Source: Parabacteroides sp.
Lineage (GTDB): Bacteria > Bacteroidota > Bacteroidia > Bacteroidales > Tannerellaceae
Direction: 5' to 3'
Assembly (NCBI GenBank): GCA_018054455.1
Contig: JAGPJL010000001.1
Coordinates: 35,882-99,881 of the forward strand
DNA length: 64,000 bases
Shown here: positions 36,560 through 45,171 of the stretch, piece by piece
How positions within the stretch are numbered: position 1 is the stretch's first letter
How the letters are laid out: each line of letters starts with the position of its first letter
Notes under the pieces: model-generated
Databases searched by the model: none
What the model was told of the DNA's origin: nothing
The model's input: only the letters and a program-made list of their open reading frames with translations
Made by a program: the position numbers and the translations under genes

Positions 36560-37477
36560 TCAAAACTTGTTACATCTTTCAAAAAAGTTAATGGATTCCA
36601 ATTCCGCCTTCATGGAAGCTTCTTCGGCGTCAGTCATATTCTGGAACGGAGTGCGGTTTTTACCGAGATCAAGACCGATAAGTTTCATAATCCGTTTACC
36701 ACCTACAATATTACCGCGGTAATTGCAAATAACGTTAATAACATCCTGAGAGAAATTCTGACATTCACGTGCACGCTCAAGATCTCCCTTTTCCCATGCA
36801 TCGATAATTTCGACCAACGCACGACCATTGTAATTAGTAGTTCCGCCAATACCGCCCTGTGCTCCACCCATAGCTAAAGCCGGAAGAATGGTTTCGTCCT
36901 GTCCGTGCAACATATCAAACTTACCATCCTTATACAGGCGACACTGATTATACTCGTATATACTTTCGAATGTATATTTGATTCCAGCAAAATTAGGAAT
37001 GCGACCTTCAACAGCTTTCAAGAAAGGAAGCATAGGCAAAAACACTCCGCTTAAAGCAGGAATATGATAGAAATAGAAAGGCAGGTTCGGAGCACCACAA
37101 GCAATTTCTTCACAATATTTTACCAATTCTTCTACCCGGCCGGCTTTTGGAAATGGAGAAGCCATGGCTCCGATACCCCATGCTCCGATTTCCTGAGCGT
37201 GTGCTGCAAGTTTATTACTCATCTTTACACACGTACTTCCTACATGAACAATCACTTTGAAGTCTTTGGGAGATACCTCCATCCATCTTTCAGCAAGTTT
37301 GATACGCTCATCTTCTGTAAGCATATACCCTTCTCCGGACGATCCATTAATAAATACACCCTTTAATCCATTATTAACCAGTAGTTTTGCATACGCCTCG
37401 ATTGGTTCGTAATTAACCTCTCCGTTTTCATAAAAAGGAGTAAACGGCGCATTGATAAGACCTTTAATCTTTTCCAT
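36560..37477 (-). CDS. nanA: N-acetylneuraminate lyase
   Basis: 305-residue cytoplasmic aldolase from the ATG at 37477; the frame opens earlier but the preceding residues are not conserved-like. It cleaves Neu5Ac to ManNAc and pyruvate. It has the class I aldolase Schiff-base lysine K167 (GIKYTF), Tyr137 in YFYHIP, and the carboxylate-binding GSSGE at 45-49. It is the first gene of the nan catabolic run and lies 71 bp downstream of the candidate operator/promoter at 37548-37572. The divergent length and the context with nanE rule out dihydrodipicolinate synthase. Confidence 0.95.
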   Translation of the reverse strand: MEKIKGLINAPFTPFYENGEVNYEPIEAYAKLLVNNGLKGVFINGSSGEGYMLTEDERIKLAERWMEVSPKDFKVIVHVGSTCVKMSNKLAAHAQEIGAWGIGAMASPFPKAGRVEELVKYCEEIACGAPNLPFYFYHIPALSGVFLPMLPFLKAVEGRIPNFAGIKYTFESIYEYNQCRLYKDGKFDMLHGQDETILPALAMGGAQGGIGGTTNYNGRALVEIIDAWEKGDLERARECQNFSQDVINVICNYRGNIVGGKRIMKLIGLDLGKNRTPFQNMTDAEEASMKAELESINFFERCNKF

Positions 37478-37547
37478 AATTATATATTTTAATAGATACT
37501 TTAAATTGATCCTTGACAGGGGATACTTTCCATATTTTAAATACATC

Positions 37548-37572
37548 GCAAATATAAATAAAATATTTTATT
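37548..37572 (-). promoter_or_regulatory. -7 element and palindromic putative operator upstream of nanA
   Basis: On the minus strand TATATTTG (37549-37556) abuts a perfect 16-bp palindrome, AATAAAATATTTTATT, at 37557-37572. The 23 bp at 37548-37570 recur exactly at 27946-27968 upstream of the SusC gene. It is a likely site for the ROK regulator encoded just upstream. Confidence 0.62.
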
Positions 37573-37680
37573 ATCATAATCTTATTTAATATATTTAATA
37601 CAATAATTGGTTTTGCATTGATAAATCAACACATAGATTAGATAATGAAGATGTTATGGCGATAATTTTTTCACGTCAAA

Positions 37681-37717
37681 AACAAAAAAGGGAATCGTAA
37701 AAACTACGATTCCCTTT
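37681..37717 (-). terminator. Terminator of the ROK regulator gene
   Basis: AAAGGGAATCGTA (37687-37699) pairs perfectly with TACGATTCCCTTT (37705-37717), with a 5-nt loop. On the minus strand it is followed by a T-rich run. It separates the regulator from nanA. Confidence 0.85.
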
Positions 37718-37772
37718 ATATATAGTAAAATAGTTTAGCAGAAAGAAAAACCTTTCTGAACAAATTATTAAT

Positions 37773-38978
37773 TTAAATCATTCCAAGGATCTTTCCGCGA
37801 GAAAGAAGACAAGCTCCTAAAACTCCGGCATGCTCTCCCAGCTTTGAAATCTTAATCTCTGTATCCTGATTCACCAGATTTAATGAATACTTTCTTACAG
37901 CACTCCTTATCGGCAAGCGAATGTATTCGTCTGTCAAAGATAGGCTTCCGCCTAAAATTACGAGCTCCGGATTAAAGATATTCATTAGACCCGCAATGGC
38001 CTTTCCAAGATTATTTCCGATTAGTTCCAGAATTTCAATGGCCAGTACATCTTCTTTCATGATAGCATCAATCAAGTCTTTTAATGTAATCTCCTCTCCG
38101 GCATTAATTTTATCGGAAAGAATTGTACTGCTTCCCTCTTTGTATCTCTCAAGTAGCATCCGGTGAAGCGCAGAACCTGACGCTTCTGTTTCAAGACATC
38201 CTTTCTTTCCGCAATGACAGATAATTTCGTTATCATACAGGCAGAAGTGACCAAACTCACCGGAAAATCCTGATTTACCATAGTAAAGTTTGCCATCAAG
38301 AATAATACCAACGCCCAAACCCCAGCTTATATTTACAAAGATTATATTCTTCTCTCCCTTAACGACACCTTTCATATACTCTCCATAAGCCATAGCGCGT
38401 GTATCGTTTTCAATGTACACCTTAATTTTAAGTCTCTCTTCGAAAATAAGGGAAAGTGGCTTTTCTTCGAAATAGAAGAAACTATAGCTATATCCGGAAA
38501 TTGGATTAACCCTACCTGTAATATTGACTCCAACTGACAAAATCTTTTCGCGGGGAACTTTAAGGGTAGCTATGAAATCTTCAATAAGGCAGCATAGTTT
38601 ATCAAATGCAGCCGGCGTGTTTTCCAGATTATAAGGAACATCCTCATCAATAGATACAAATTTACCTTTAAAATCTACAATGGCAATATTTACTGAATCT
38701 TTGCGAACATCAACGCCAATAAAATAGCCCGATTCCGGATTCAAACCATAAATATTGGGCTTACGTCCACCACTTGTTTCCTGCTTTCCAAAGTCAAGGA
38801 TATAACCTTCTTCAAGCAACTCGCCCACCAGCTTAGTTACTGTTGGGATACTAAGATCCATTTCTTTGCATAAATCGGCTATGGTTGCATCGCCGTTTGC
38901 TATATAATAATGTATGATCTTTTTCTTCAGAGAAGCTGTGCGGTTTCCATCAACGGCAATTAAAAAATCTGTACTCAT
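37773..38978 (-). CDS. ROK-family transcriptional regulator, probable sialic acid regulator
   Basis: 401 residues. The N-terminal winged HTH (about 31-60, TIADLCKEMDLSIPTVTKL) is followed by a sugar-kinase-like ROK domain with GVDVRKDSVNIAI, H244 in GEFGHF, and the zinc motif CHCGKKGC (254-261). A DNA-binding domain plus ROK fold is the NagC/Mlc type, in which an amino-sugar ligand relieves repression. It is transcribed in the same direction as nanA but ends in its own terminator. The expected target is the palindrome shared by nanA and the SusC gene. The ligand may be Neu5Ac, ManNAc or a phosphate ester; this is inference. Confidence 0.93.
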   Translation of the reverse strand: MSTDFLIAVDGNRTASLKKKIIHYYIANGDATIADLCKEMDLSIPTVTKLVGELLEEGYILDFGKQETSGGRKPNIYGLNPESGYFIGVDVRKDSVNIAIVDFKGKFVSIDEDVPYNLENTPAAFDKLCCLIEDFIATLKVPREKILSVGVNITGRVNPISGYSYSFFYFEEKPLSLIFEERLKIKVYIENDTRAMAYGEYMKGVVKGEKNIIFVNISWGLGVGIILDGKLYYGKSGFSGEFGHFCLYDNEIICHCGKKGCLETEASGSALHRMLLERYKEGSSTILSDKINAGEEITLKDLIDAIMKEDVLAIEILELIGNNLGKAIAGLMNIFNPELVILGGSLSLTDEYIRLPIRSAVRKYSLNLVNQDTEIKISKLGEHAGVLGACLLSRGKILGMI

Positions 38979-39032
38979 AAGTTTATTATCTTTTATTTCT
39001 TACAATTAGGTTCATAGGATAAAGTCAAAGAA

Positions 39033-39773
39033 TTATTGCAACGGACGGATACGCAGATCAATTGCTGTATCAGCAGAAAGAAGTTTTTTCAACGCTGTAA
39101 CATCGGTTTCTCCGTAGTGATACGGGTATAAAACCCGGGGATGTATCATTTTAGCTGCGTGAGCCGCCTGAGCAATAGTCATTGTATAGGGTTGATTTAC
39201 GGGAATAAAGGCAATATCTATATCCCCGACAGTTGTCATTTCGGAAATATCCTCTGTATCGCCTGCTATATAAATGCGTGAACCTCCTAACGATAGAATA
39301 TATCCATTATCACGGTGCCTGGGATGAAATTGTTCTCTCCCCGGCGTAGTATTATAAGCCGGAACAGCTTCAACAGTCATATAGGATGTAGGAGAAAGTT
39401 TATCCCCGTTTTTCATGGCAATTCCTTTTCCCAGGATATTTTGCGATGCTTCATTTAGAATAAAAATGGTTTCCTTCTTTTCGGATGCCGCAATTGCCTT
39501 CTTATCCAGATGATCACCATGTTCGTGGGTTATAAGTATTACATCTGCTTTTGGCAACTTCGCATAATCTGCATAAGAAGAAACCGGATCAACCTGAATC
39601 ACAAAATTTTCGTACGTAATCATCAAGCTTCCATGTTTAACAAAGTGGATCGTTAAGGTATGTCCATCCTTTGTCTTAAAAGAATCTTTTTCGAAAGGTG
39701 CAGCCTGCATCAATACGGCAAAGAACAGGCCGCAAAGAGTTAAACATATTTTCTCATACATAATTACAGACAA
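39033..39773 (-). CDS. Exported MBL-fold metallo-hydrolase
   Basis: 246 residues with a signal peptide (FFAVLMQAAP). The metal-binding motif HEHGDHLD is complete (H83, H85, D87, H88), and later ligands are visible in RIYIAGDTEDIS (Asp) and LYPYHYGETD (His). It is of the UPF0173-like subgroup of small metallo-beta-lactamase-fold hydrolases, whose substrates are mostly unknown. The promoter TATCTTTG (39806-39813, minus strand) with TTG 21 bp upstream supports its own transcript. ATG 39761 (Met5) is an alternative start. Confidence 0.9.
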   Translation of the reverse strand: MSVIMYEKICLTLCGLFFAVLMQAAPFEKDSFKTKDGHTLTIHFVKHGSLMITYENFVIQVDPVSSYADYAKLPKADVILITHEHGDHLDKKAIAASEKKETIFILNEASQNILGKGIAMKNGDKLSPTSYMTVEAVPAYNTTPGREQFHPRHRDNGYILSLGGSRIYIAGDTEDISEMTTVGDIDIAFIPVNQPYTMTIAQAAHAAKMIHPRVLYPYHYGETDVTALKKLLSADTAIDLRIRPLQ

Positions 39774-39805
39774 TTAGTTTTTACATTAAACCAAACACTT
39801 TCGAA

Positions 39806-39837
39806 CAAAGATATATAATTAACCACTAATTAGACAA
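39806..39837 (-). promoter_or_regulatory. Promoter of the MBL-fold hydrolase gene
   Basis: On the minus strand TATCTTTG (39806-39813) is preceded by TTG (39835-39837), 21 bp away. This is a full Bacteroidota-type match. Confidence 0.7.
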
Positions 39838-39924
39838 ATGAATTATCAAAAACAGCAAATAATTAAATAATTTTGTATATTGCTCCCTAAAATATAAGTA
39901 TTTGATTTAACAACCCTCTCCTCT

Positions 39925-40761
39925 ATGGAAAGATTATTCAATATTGTCCGTTTCTCTGCAAATCAACAAACCAAAATGTCAGACTTCTTATTCGAGTCTC
40001 ATACACACGAATTTGAAGAATTGCTAATTTGTTCGAGGGGAAAAATTGAACATTTTATAGATTTCAAAGACTCTCTCTTACAAGCTCCGCTTATTAGCTA
40101 TGTAAGTAAAGGGAAAAGTCACCGGGTTACGTTCATGCAGGGAGATGAAAACGAATACCCCGAAGGATGGATTTTTCGTTTCAAAAGCGAATTTATTCCG
40201 GAATCGCGCTTTCAGCTTTATGCCGGATACCACGAATACGCCAATGTTGAACTGAAAGACAACCGCCATTTCGAACAAATTATGAAGCTGTGCGACATTA
40301 TGTACGACGAGGCCCTGCAGGAGTCTCCTGATTATGCCATTCTAAGAAGCTTGCTGAGCTCCCTTTTTATTATGATAGAAACCGAACGAAAGAAAAACGC
40401 ATCCAATGAAACATCGCAACCCTGCTCGCAACATATCACCTTCCGCTCTTTTCTTCAGATATTGGAAGATAACTTCCGAAGAGATGTGAACGTAGACTTC
40501 TACGCCGAAAAATTAAACATGTCTACCCGCAACCTGAATATTGTCTGTCAGAATATTCTTCAGAAAAGCGTTTCAGAAATTATCGAAACACGAAAGCTTA
40601 CAGAAGCGAAACAGCTGCTGATGTACACTGATAAAACCATCGCCGAAATAGGATTTGAGCTAGGTTATAATGAGAAATCTTACTTTTCGAATGTGTTTAA
40701 AAAGAAAGCCGGAGTTACTCCCAGCGAGTTCAGAAGCGAAATGAGTAAGCTTATTTCCTGA
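39925..40761 (+). CDS. AraC-family transcriptional regulator
   Basis: 278 residues. The N-terminal cupin-like sensing domain (SHTHEFEELLICSRGKIEHF) is followed by a C-terminal double HTH (about 180-278) with AEKLNMSTRNLNIVCQNI and IAEIGFELGYNEKSYFSNVF. The C-terminal motif GVTPSEFRSE is typical. It is divergent from the MBL gene, and 96 bp upstream of the YceI-like gene in the same direction; it may control either. The effector is not readable. Confidence 0.92.
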   Translation: MERLFNIVRFSANQQTKMSDFLFESHTHEFEELLICSRGKIEHFIDFKDSLLQAPLISYVSKGKSHRVTFMQGDENEYPEGWIFRFKSEFIPESRFQLYAGYHEYANVELKDNRHFEQIMKLCDIMYDEALQESPDYAILRSLLSSLFIMIETERKKNASNETSQPCSQHITFRSFLQILEDNFRRDVNVDFYAEKLNMSTRNLNIVCQNILQKSVSEIIETRKLTEAKQLLMYTDKTIAEIGFELGYNEKSYFSNVFKKKAGVTPSEFRSEMSKLIS

Positions 40762-40857
40762 AATTACAACACTTTTTCCGAAAACTATTACCACCCCCCT
40801 TGTTAAATGCCCGATCTTTGCATCATCAAATAATTATAAACAAAAAAAAGAAAAACA

Positions 40858-41511
40858 ATGAAAGCGTATTATTTATTAGCAGCCATGGCATTATTTGTTG
40901 CCACATCTTGTACAAGTAAATCAGGAAATAAAGTAGATGCATCTGAATCGCAGGCAGCAGCAGTAAGCGTTGGTGCTCAGAAACTGGCAGTCGACACAAT
41001 TAATTCAAAAATTGCATGGACAGGATACAAACCAGCCGGAAGTCATCACGGCACACTGGCTATTAAGCAAGGGGAGCTTTCAATTGAAGGTGACGAATTA
41101 AAATCTGGTAGTTTTGTTTTTGACATGAACAAAATTGTGAACGAAGACTTAACCGATGCCAAGATGAACGAACAGCTTGTTGGTCATTTAAAGAGTGCCG
41201 ACTTCTTCGATGTTGCCAAATATCCGGAGGGTAAATTCACTATAACAAAGGTTGAAAAACTAAATGATGGCGTAAGCACGCATCGTATAAGCGGAAACCT
41301 TGAATTAAAGGGTGTATCTAAAAATATATCTTTCGATGCCAATGTAACAAACGAAGGGAATACCTACAAGGCAACAACGGTTACTTTCAAAATAGACCGT
41401 ACCCAATGGGGCGTAAACTATGGTTCTAAAAATATATTCAAGGATTTAAAAGACTCTTTCATAAACGACGACATGGAAATTACAATTACCATTGTTGCAA
41501 CAGCCGTATAA
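40858..41511 (+). CDS. YceI-family lipoprotein
   Basis: 217 residues, lipidated at C18 (ATSC). A linker is followed by a YceI lipocalin-like beta-barrel: VDTINSKIAWTGYKPAGSHHG, LVGHLKSADFFDVAKYPEGKF and RTQWGVNYGSKN. Family members bind isoprenoid-like lipids such as polyprenoid quinone. It overlaps no neighbour but is followed 2 bp after its stop by an extradiol dioxygenase gene, suggesting translational coupling. A one-mismatch -7 element (GATCTTTG, 40813-40820) lies upstream. Confidence 0.92.
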   Translation: MKAYYLLAAMALFVATSCTSKSGNKVDASESQAAAVSVGAQKLAVDTINSKIAWTGYKPAGSHHGTLAIKQGELSIEGDELKSGSFVFDMNKIVNEDLTDAKMNEQLVGHLKSADFFDVAKYPEGKFTITKVEKLNDGVSTHRISGNLELKGVSKNISFDANVTNEGNTYKATTVTFKIDRTQWGVNYGSKNIFKDLKDSFINDDMEITITIVATAV

Positions 41512-41513
41512 AA

Positions 41514-42356
41514 ATGAACTTTGATAGTTTTCATTCCGCAACCAACGCATTAAAAAGCACAGCGCCTATGCCTGTGCTTTTTGTTGGCCACGGGAGTCCG
41601 ATGAATGCCATTGAGATAAATGAATTCTCTGATAAATGGAGGGTATTGGGAAAAGAATTACCCCGTCCGTCTGCCGTACTGTGTATTTCTGCCCACTGGG
41701 AAACCAGAGGAACACAAGTTACAGCTATGCAGCTTCCGGAAACCATTCATGATTTCGGAGGGTTCCCCCAGGCGTTGTTTGATGTCAGCTATCCGGCAAA
41801 CGGAAACCCTGAACTTGCTAAACAAATCCGGCAGGAGATGACGGGTGCAAATATTGGTCTTAATGTTGACTGGGGTTTAGATCATGGCTGCTGGAGTATT
41901 CTTACTCATTTATATCCGGATGCCACCGTACCCGTATTGCAGTTAAGCCTGGATTACACGATTGGCGCCCAAAATCATTTCAATCTGGCGAAGCAACTGG
42001 CTTTTCTGCGGAGCAAGGGTGTTCTGATTATTGGCAGCGGAAACATGATTCATAACCTGAGGCAACTGCGCTTTAGTCCTACTTTAGGATTAAATGAAGT
42101 ATTCGGATACGACTGGGCACTTGAGATGACAGATTTATTAAAGCAAAAAATTATGGATGAAGACTATAATGCACTGATAAATTACGAGAAACTTAGTCTC
42201 GCTGCCCGATTGGCTATTCCAACGACAGACCATTATTTCCCATTGCTTTATGCGCTGGCATTACGGACTAAGGATGATAATGTATCTTTCTTTAATGATA
42301 AGATACTAGCCGGATCCATCGGGATGACTTCTGTTCTGATCGATTCCCACGCTTAA
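41514..42356 (+). CDS. ygiD: 4,5-DOPA dioxygenase extradiol-like protein (YgiD family)
   Basis: 280-residue class III extradiol dioxygenase (LigB fold). Metal ligands and family motifs are FVGHGSPMNAIE (H26), CISAHWETRG (H61), GLDHGCWSIL and a C-terminal DHYFPLLYAL His. E. coli YgiD is an Fe/Zn DOPA dioxygenase. The enzyme uses O2, so in an anaerobe its role may be in oxygen or catechol exposure; this is inference. It is translationally coupled to the YceI gene upstream and ends at a hairpin at 42360-42391. Confidence 0.92.
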   Translation: MNFDSFHSATNALKSTAPMPVLFVGHGSPMNAIEINEFSDKWRVLGKELPRPSAVLCISAHWETRGTQVTAMQLPETIHDFGGFPQALFDVSYPANGNPELAKQIRQEMTGANIGLNVDWGLDHGCWSILTHLYPDATVPVLQLSLDYTIGAQNHFNLAKQLAFLRSKGVLIIGSGNMIHNLRQLRFSPTLGLNEVFGYDWALEMTDLLKQKIMDEDYNALINYEKLSLAARLAIPTTDHYFPLLYALALRTKDDNVSFFNDKILAGSIGMTSVLIDSHA

Positions 42357-42359
42357 CAA

Positions 42360-42396
42360 ACATACTTACGTATCTTAATCCGGAAGTATGTTCCTT
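42360..42396 (+). terminator. Terminator after ygiD
   Basis: ACATACTT (42360-42367) pairs with AAGTATGT (42384-42391), followed by TCCTTTT. Confidence 0.65.
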
Positions 42397-42425
42397 TTAA
42401 AGTAAAAGATAATAACCTTTGCATC

Positions 42426-42487
42426 GTGCGCCCATGGGGGTAATAAAATATCCCCATGGGCGCATTTTTTTATCCCCATGGGCGCAC
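42426..42487. repeat. Three-armed GC-rich inverted/direct repeat
   Basis: Arm 1 (42426-42439, GTGCGCCCATGGGG) can pair with arm 2 (42452-42464, 13 bp) or arm 3 (42474-42487, 14 bp). Arms 2 and 3 are direct copies separated by a T-run (42465-42471). Each arm contains the palindrome CCCATGGG. It lies alone in the gap between ygiD and tRNA-Ala. A TTTG (42417-42420) resembling part of a -7 element precedes it, so it could be a small structured transcript, an attenuator-like switch or a mobile repeat. Confidence 0.7.
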
Positions 42488-42562
42488 GGCATAAAGGGTA
42501 TTACTTTCCTATTTAATAGAAACGGGATTGTTCATTAATAAAGCAGGATTTCCGGTAAAAGA

Positions 42563-42589
42563 AAAAGCACCCATTTACTGGATGCTTTT
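42563..42589 (-). terminator. Terminator of tRNA-Ala
   Basis: AAAAGCA/TGCTTTT outer stem with CCA/TGG inner stem. A T-rich run follows on the minus strand, downstream of the tRNA. Confidence 0.65.
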
Positions 42590-42620
42590 AAATAACAACT
42601 TTTTTTGATAATTAACCGGG

Positions 42621-42694
42621 TGGAGAATATCGGACTCGAACCGATCACCTCGACACTGCCAGTGTCGCGCTCTAGCCAGATGAGCTAATCCCCC
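42621..42694 (-). tRNA. tRNA-Ala (GGC)
   Basis: 74-nt cloverleaf on the minus strand. The acceptor is GGGGGAT/ATTCTCC and includes the alanine identity pair G3-U70. The anticodon stem is CGACA/TGTCG with loop CTGGCAG (anticodon GGC), the T-loop is TTCGAGT and the discriminator is A. CCA is not encoded. TATATTTG on the minus strand (42712-42719) is its -7 element. Confidence 0.96.
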
Positions 42695-42711
42695 TTTTTT
42701 AAATTCGAGTG

Positions 42712-42749
42712 CAAATATAAGCGTTTTCCTGATATAACCACTATCTTTG
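42712..42749. promoter_or_regulatory. Divergent -7 elements for tRNA-Ala and the DUF4286-ruvC pair
   Basis: TATATTTG on the minus strand (42712-42719) faces tRNA-Ala. TATCTTTG on the plus strand (42742-42749) lies 26 bp before the DUF4286 start. Confidence 0.65.
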
Positions 42750-42774
42750 CATTATATTTTTACAATTAATTGAA

Positions 42775-43092
42775 ATGATAATTTACAACACCACCTTTCA
42801 TATTGAAAAAGAAGCTCATATAGCTTGCGTGGACTACCTGAAAAAGGAATACATACCCCAGGCCGTATCAAGCGGATTCTTACTAAATCCTCGTTTAAGG
42901 AGGGTGCTGCAGAACGAAGAAAACGAAGGCGAAAGTTATGCCGTTCAGTTTCATGTTAAGAATGTCGACACCCTGAATTTCTGGCTTAAGCGAGAAGGAA
43001 TGGCCTTACAACAGACACTGGTAACCAAGTTCGGGCCCAAAGTTGCCGGATTCACCACATTACTGGAGGAAGTAAGCTGGGAAGATGAGTAA
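42775..43092 (+). CDS. DUF4286-family protein
   Basis: 105-residue soluble protein of the DUF4286 family, starting [20 protein letters not shown], with the core [18 protein letters not shown] and [14 protein letters not shown] at the end. The alpha/beta pattern resembles ferredoxin-like small domains; no function is established. It overlaps the start of ruvC by 8 bp, so the two are co-translated. That suggests shared expression rather than shared function. A -7 promoter element is at 42742-42749. Confidence 0.93.
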   Translation: MIIYNTTFHIEKEAHIACVDYLKKEYIPQAVSSGFLLNPRLRRVLQNEENEGESYAVQFHVKNVDTLNFWLKREGMALQQTLVTKFGPKVAGFTTLLEEVSWEDE

Positions 43093-43645
43093 AGAGCGCA
43101 TCATACTTGGAATAGACCCCGGCACCATTGTTATGGGATACGGCATAATCCGGATAGAGGGCAAAAAACCTGTACTCGAGGCTATGGGTGTGCTTCAATT
43201 AAACAAATACGAGGATCACTATCTCCGTCTGCGTAAAATATTCGAACGTGTACTGGGACTAATTGAACAGTATCATCCCGACGAACTGGCTATCGAAGCT
43301 CCCTTCTTTGGAAAAAACGTTCAAAGTATGCTCAAACTTGGGCGGGCACAAGGGGTTGCCATTGCGGCAGCACTTAGCCGCGACATTCCTATATTTGAAT
43401 ATGCTCCGCTGAAAATTAAGATGTCGATCACCGGAAACGGACAAGCATCCAAAGAACAGGTGGCAGGCATGCTGCAACGAATGCTCCATATTCCACAGGA
43501 AAACATGCTTCCGCAACTGGATGCTACGGATGGAGTGGCAGCAGCTCTTTGCCATTACCTGCAGAGTAATAACCCGTTAAGTGAAAAGAAATATACAGGA
43601 TGGAAAGATTTCATATCTAAAAATCCAGGAAAAGTAAAGGAATAG
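43085..43645 (+). CDS. ruvC: Crossover junction endodeoxyribonuclease RuvC
   Basis: 186-residue RNase-H-fold resolvase that cuts Holliday junctions with RuvAB. The four acidic catalytic residues are present: D11 (GIDPGT), E71 (AIEAPF), D146 and D149 ([13 protein letters not shown]). The length is normal. It overlaps the DUF4286 gene by 8 bp and ends at a bidirectional terminator. Confidence 0.97.
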   Translation: MSKERIILGIDPGTIVMGYGIIRIEGKKPVLEAMGVLQLNKYEDHYLRLRKIFERVLGLIEQYHPDELAIEAPFFGKNVQSMLKLGRAQGVAIAAALSRDIPIFEYAPLKIKMSITGNGQASKEQVAGMLQRMLHIPQENMLPQLDATDGVAAALCHYLQSNNPLSEKKYTGWKDFISKNPGKVKE

Positions 43646-43667
43646 TACAAAGTCCTTTCAGAAATAA

Positions 43668-43704
43668 GAGGGAGAAGCGTATCCAATGATACGGCTTCTC
43701 CCTC
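43668..43704. terminator. Convergent terminator between ruvC and gdhA
   Basis: GAGGGAGAAGC plus GTATC (43668-43683) pairs with GATACGGCTTCTCCCTC (43688-43704), with one bulged C and a 4-nt loop. It is shared by the converging genes. Confidence 0.85.
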
Positions 43705-43728
43705 TATACATTATATATATGTGTACTT

Positions 43729-45063
43729 TTATATGATACCTTGCGCCATCATGGCACGGGCCACTTTCATAAACCCGGCTATGTTTGCTCCTTTTACATA
43801 GTTAACATATCCATTTTCTTTTCCATGCTCCACACATTGGCCATGAATATTGCTCATAATCGTATGCAGCTTGGAATCTACTTCCGAAGCTTCCCAGGAT
43901 ATATGCATGGCATTCTGTGTCATCTCCAATCCTGAAGTTGCAACTCCTCCTGCATTAACGGCCTTGCCGGGAGCAAACAGTTGTTTATGTTCAATAAATA
44001 AATCTACAGCCTCCGAGGTACAACCCATATTGGAAACTTCGGCCACACAAAGTGTTTTGTTTTTGATAAGCAACATTGCATCGTCAGCATCCAGCTCGTT
44101 CTGCGTTGCACAAGGCAGGGCAATGTCTACTTTTTGTTCCCAGGGCTTCTTGCCGGGGAAGAAAGATGCATTGGGATATTCTTCCACATAAGGTGCAACA
44201 ATATCATTGCCTGTATTACGAAGTTCCAGCATGTACTCAATCTTTTCGCCAGCTATACCATCCGGATCAAAAATGTATCCGTCGGGTCCGGAGATGGTAA
44301 CCACCTTACCTCCCATTTCAGTTGCTTTCAAAGTTGCTCCCCAGGCTACGTTTCCGAATCCCGAAACAGCAATAGTCTTACCTTTTATATCAATATTGTT
44401 CGTCTCCAACATCTGACGTACAAAATACAAAGCGCCGAAACCGGTTGCTTCGGGACGGAGAATTGAACCCCCGAATTCCATACCTTTACCTGTAAACGTA
44501 CCTGTGTTTTCACGGGCAAGTTTTTTATACATGCCATACATGTAACCAACTTCGCGTCCGCCCACGCCAATATCTCCGGCAGGCACATCGGTATCCGGAC
44601 CGATATTTCTCCACAATTCGAGGATGAAGGACTGACAGAAACGCATAATTTCGGCATCCGACCTTCCACGAGGGGCAAAATCTGATCCACCCTTAGCTCC
44701 ACCCATTGGTAAGGTAGTCAGCGCGTTTTTAAAAGTCTGCTCGAATCCAAGAAATTTCAATATGGATAAGTTCACAGAAGGGTGAAAACGAATCCCTCCT
44801 TTATACGGGCCAATAGCATTATTGAATTGCACGCGGTATCCTAAATTCACCTGAATATCTCCTTTATCGTCTACCCAGGGTACACGGAAGGTAAATATGC
44901 GGTCCGGTTCAACCAATCGCTCTATGATTCTGTTCTTCTCAAATTCGGGATGTTGATTGTAAACACCTTCAATAGAGAGTAGTACCTCCTTTACGGCTTG
45001 TAAATACTCCTTTTCCCCGGGGTGTTTAGCCTCTAATGCAGATAAAATAAGTTCTGTTTTCAT
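43729..45063 (-). CDS. gdhA: NADP-type glutamate dehydrogenase
   Basis: 444-residue hexameric-type glutamate dehydrogenase interconverting 2-oxoglutarate plus ammonia and glutamate. It has the substrate-binding segments GPYKGGIRFHPSVN and PMGGAKGGSDF with catalytic K124, plus the Rossmann motif VSGFGNVAWG. The length and QVNLGYRVQFN are typical of the NADP-linked bacterial class. The minus-strand promoter is TACATTTG (45101-45108), with TTG 19 bp upstream (45128-45130). It is monocistronic, ending at the convergent terminator. Confidence 0.96.
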   Translation of the reverse strand: MKTELILSALEAKHPGEKEYLQAVKEVLLSIEGVYNQHPEFEKNRIIERLVEPDRIFTFRVPWVDDKGDIQVNLGYRVQFNNAIGPYKGGIRFHPSVNLSILKFLGFEQTFKNALTTLPMGGAKGGSDFAPRGRSDAEIMRFCQSFILELWRNIGPDTDVPAGDIGVGGREVGYMYGMYKKLARENTGTFTGKGMEFGGSILRPEATGFGALYFVRQMLETNNIDIKGKTIAVSGFGNVAWGATLKATEMGGKVVTISGPDGYIFDPDGIAGEKIEYMLELRNTGNDIVAPYVEEYPNASFFPGKKPWEQKVDIALPCATQNELDADDAMLLIKNKTLCVAEVSNMGCTSEAVDLFIEHKQLFAPGKAVNAGGVATSGLEMTQNAMHISWEASEVDSKLHTIMSNIHGQCVEHGKENGYVNYVKGANIAGFMKVARAMMAQGII

Positions 45064-45100
45064 AACATTTCTTTATTAATAAGGAATAACATTCTGATCA

Positions 45101-45148
45101 CAAATGTAGGTAATTATATAGAACAACCAAGTTTTTTGCTTACTTTTG
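45101..45148. promoter_or_regulatory. Divergent promoters for gdhA and the receiver-PPDK_N gene
   Basis: Minus strand: TACATTTG (45101-45108) with TTG at 45128-45130. Plus strand: TACTTTTG (45141-45148). The plus promoter places the transcription start after 45136, so the downstream gene must start at 45172. Confidence 0.65.
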
Positions 45149-45171
45149 GACACTTTAATTTGTTAAATCTC

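Noticed and set aside
36560..37477. Dihydrodipicolinate synthase (dapA) assignment for the aldolase
   Set aside because: The YFYHIP and GIKYTF motifs together with nanE and sialidase neighbours fit N-acetylneuraminate lyase better.
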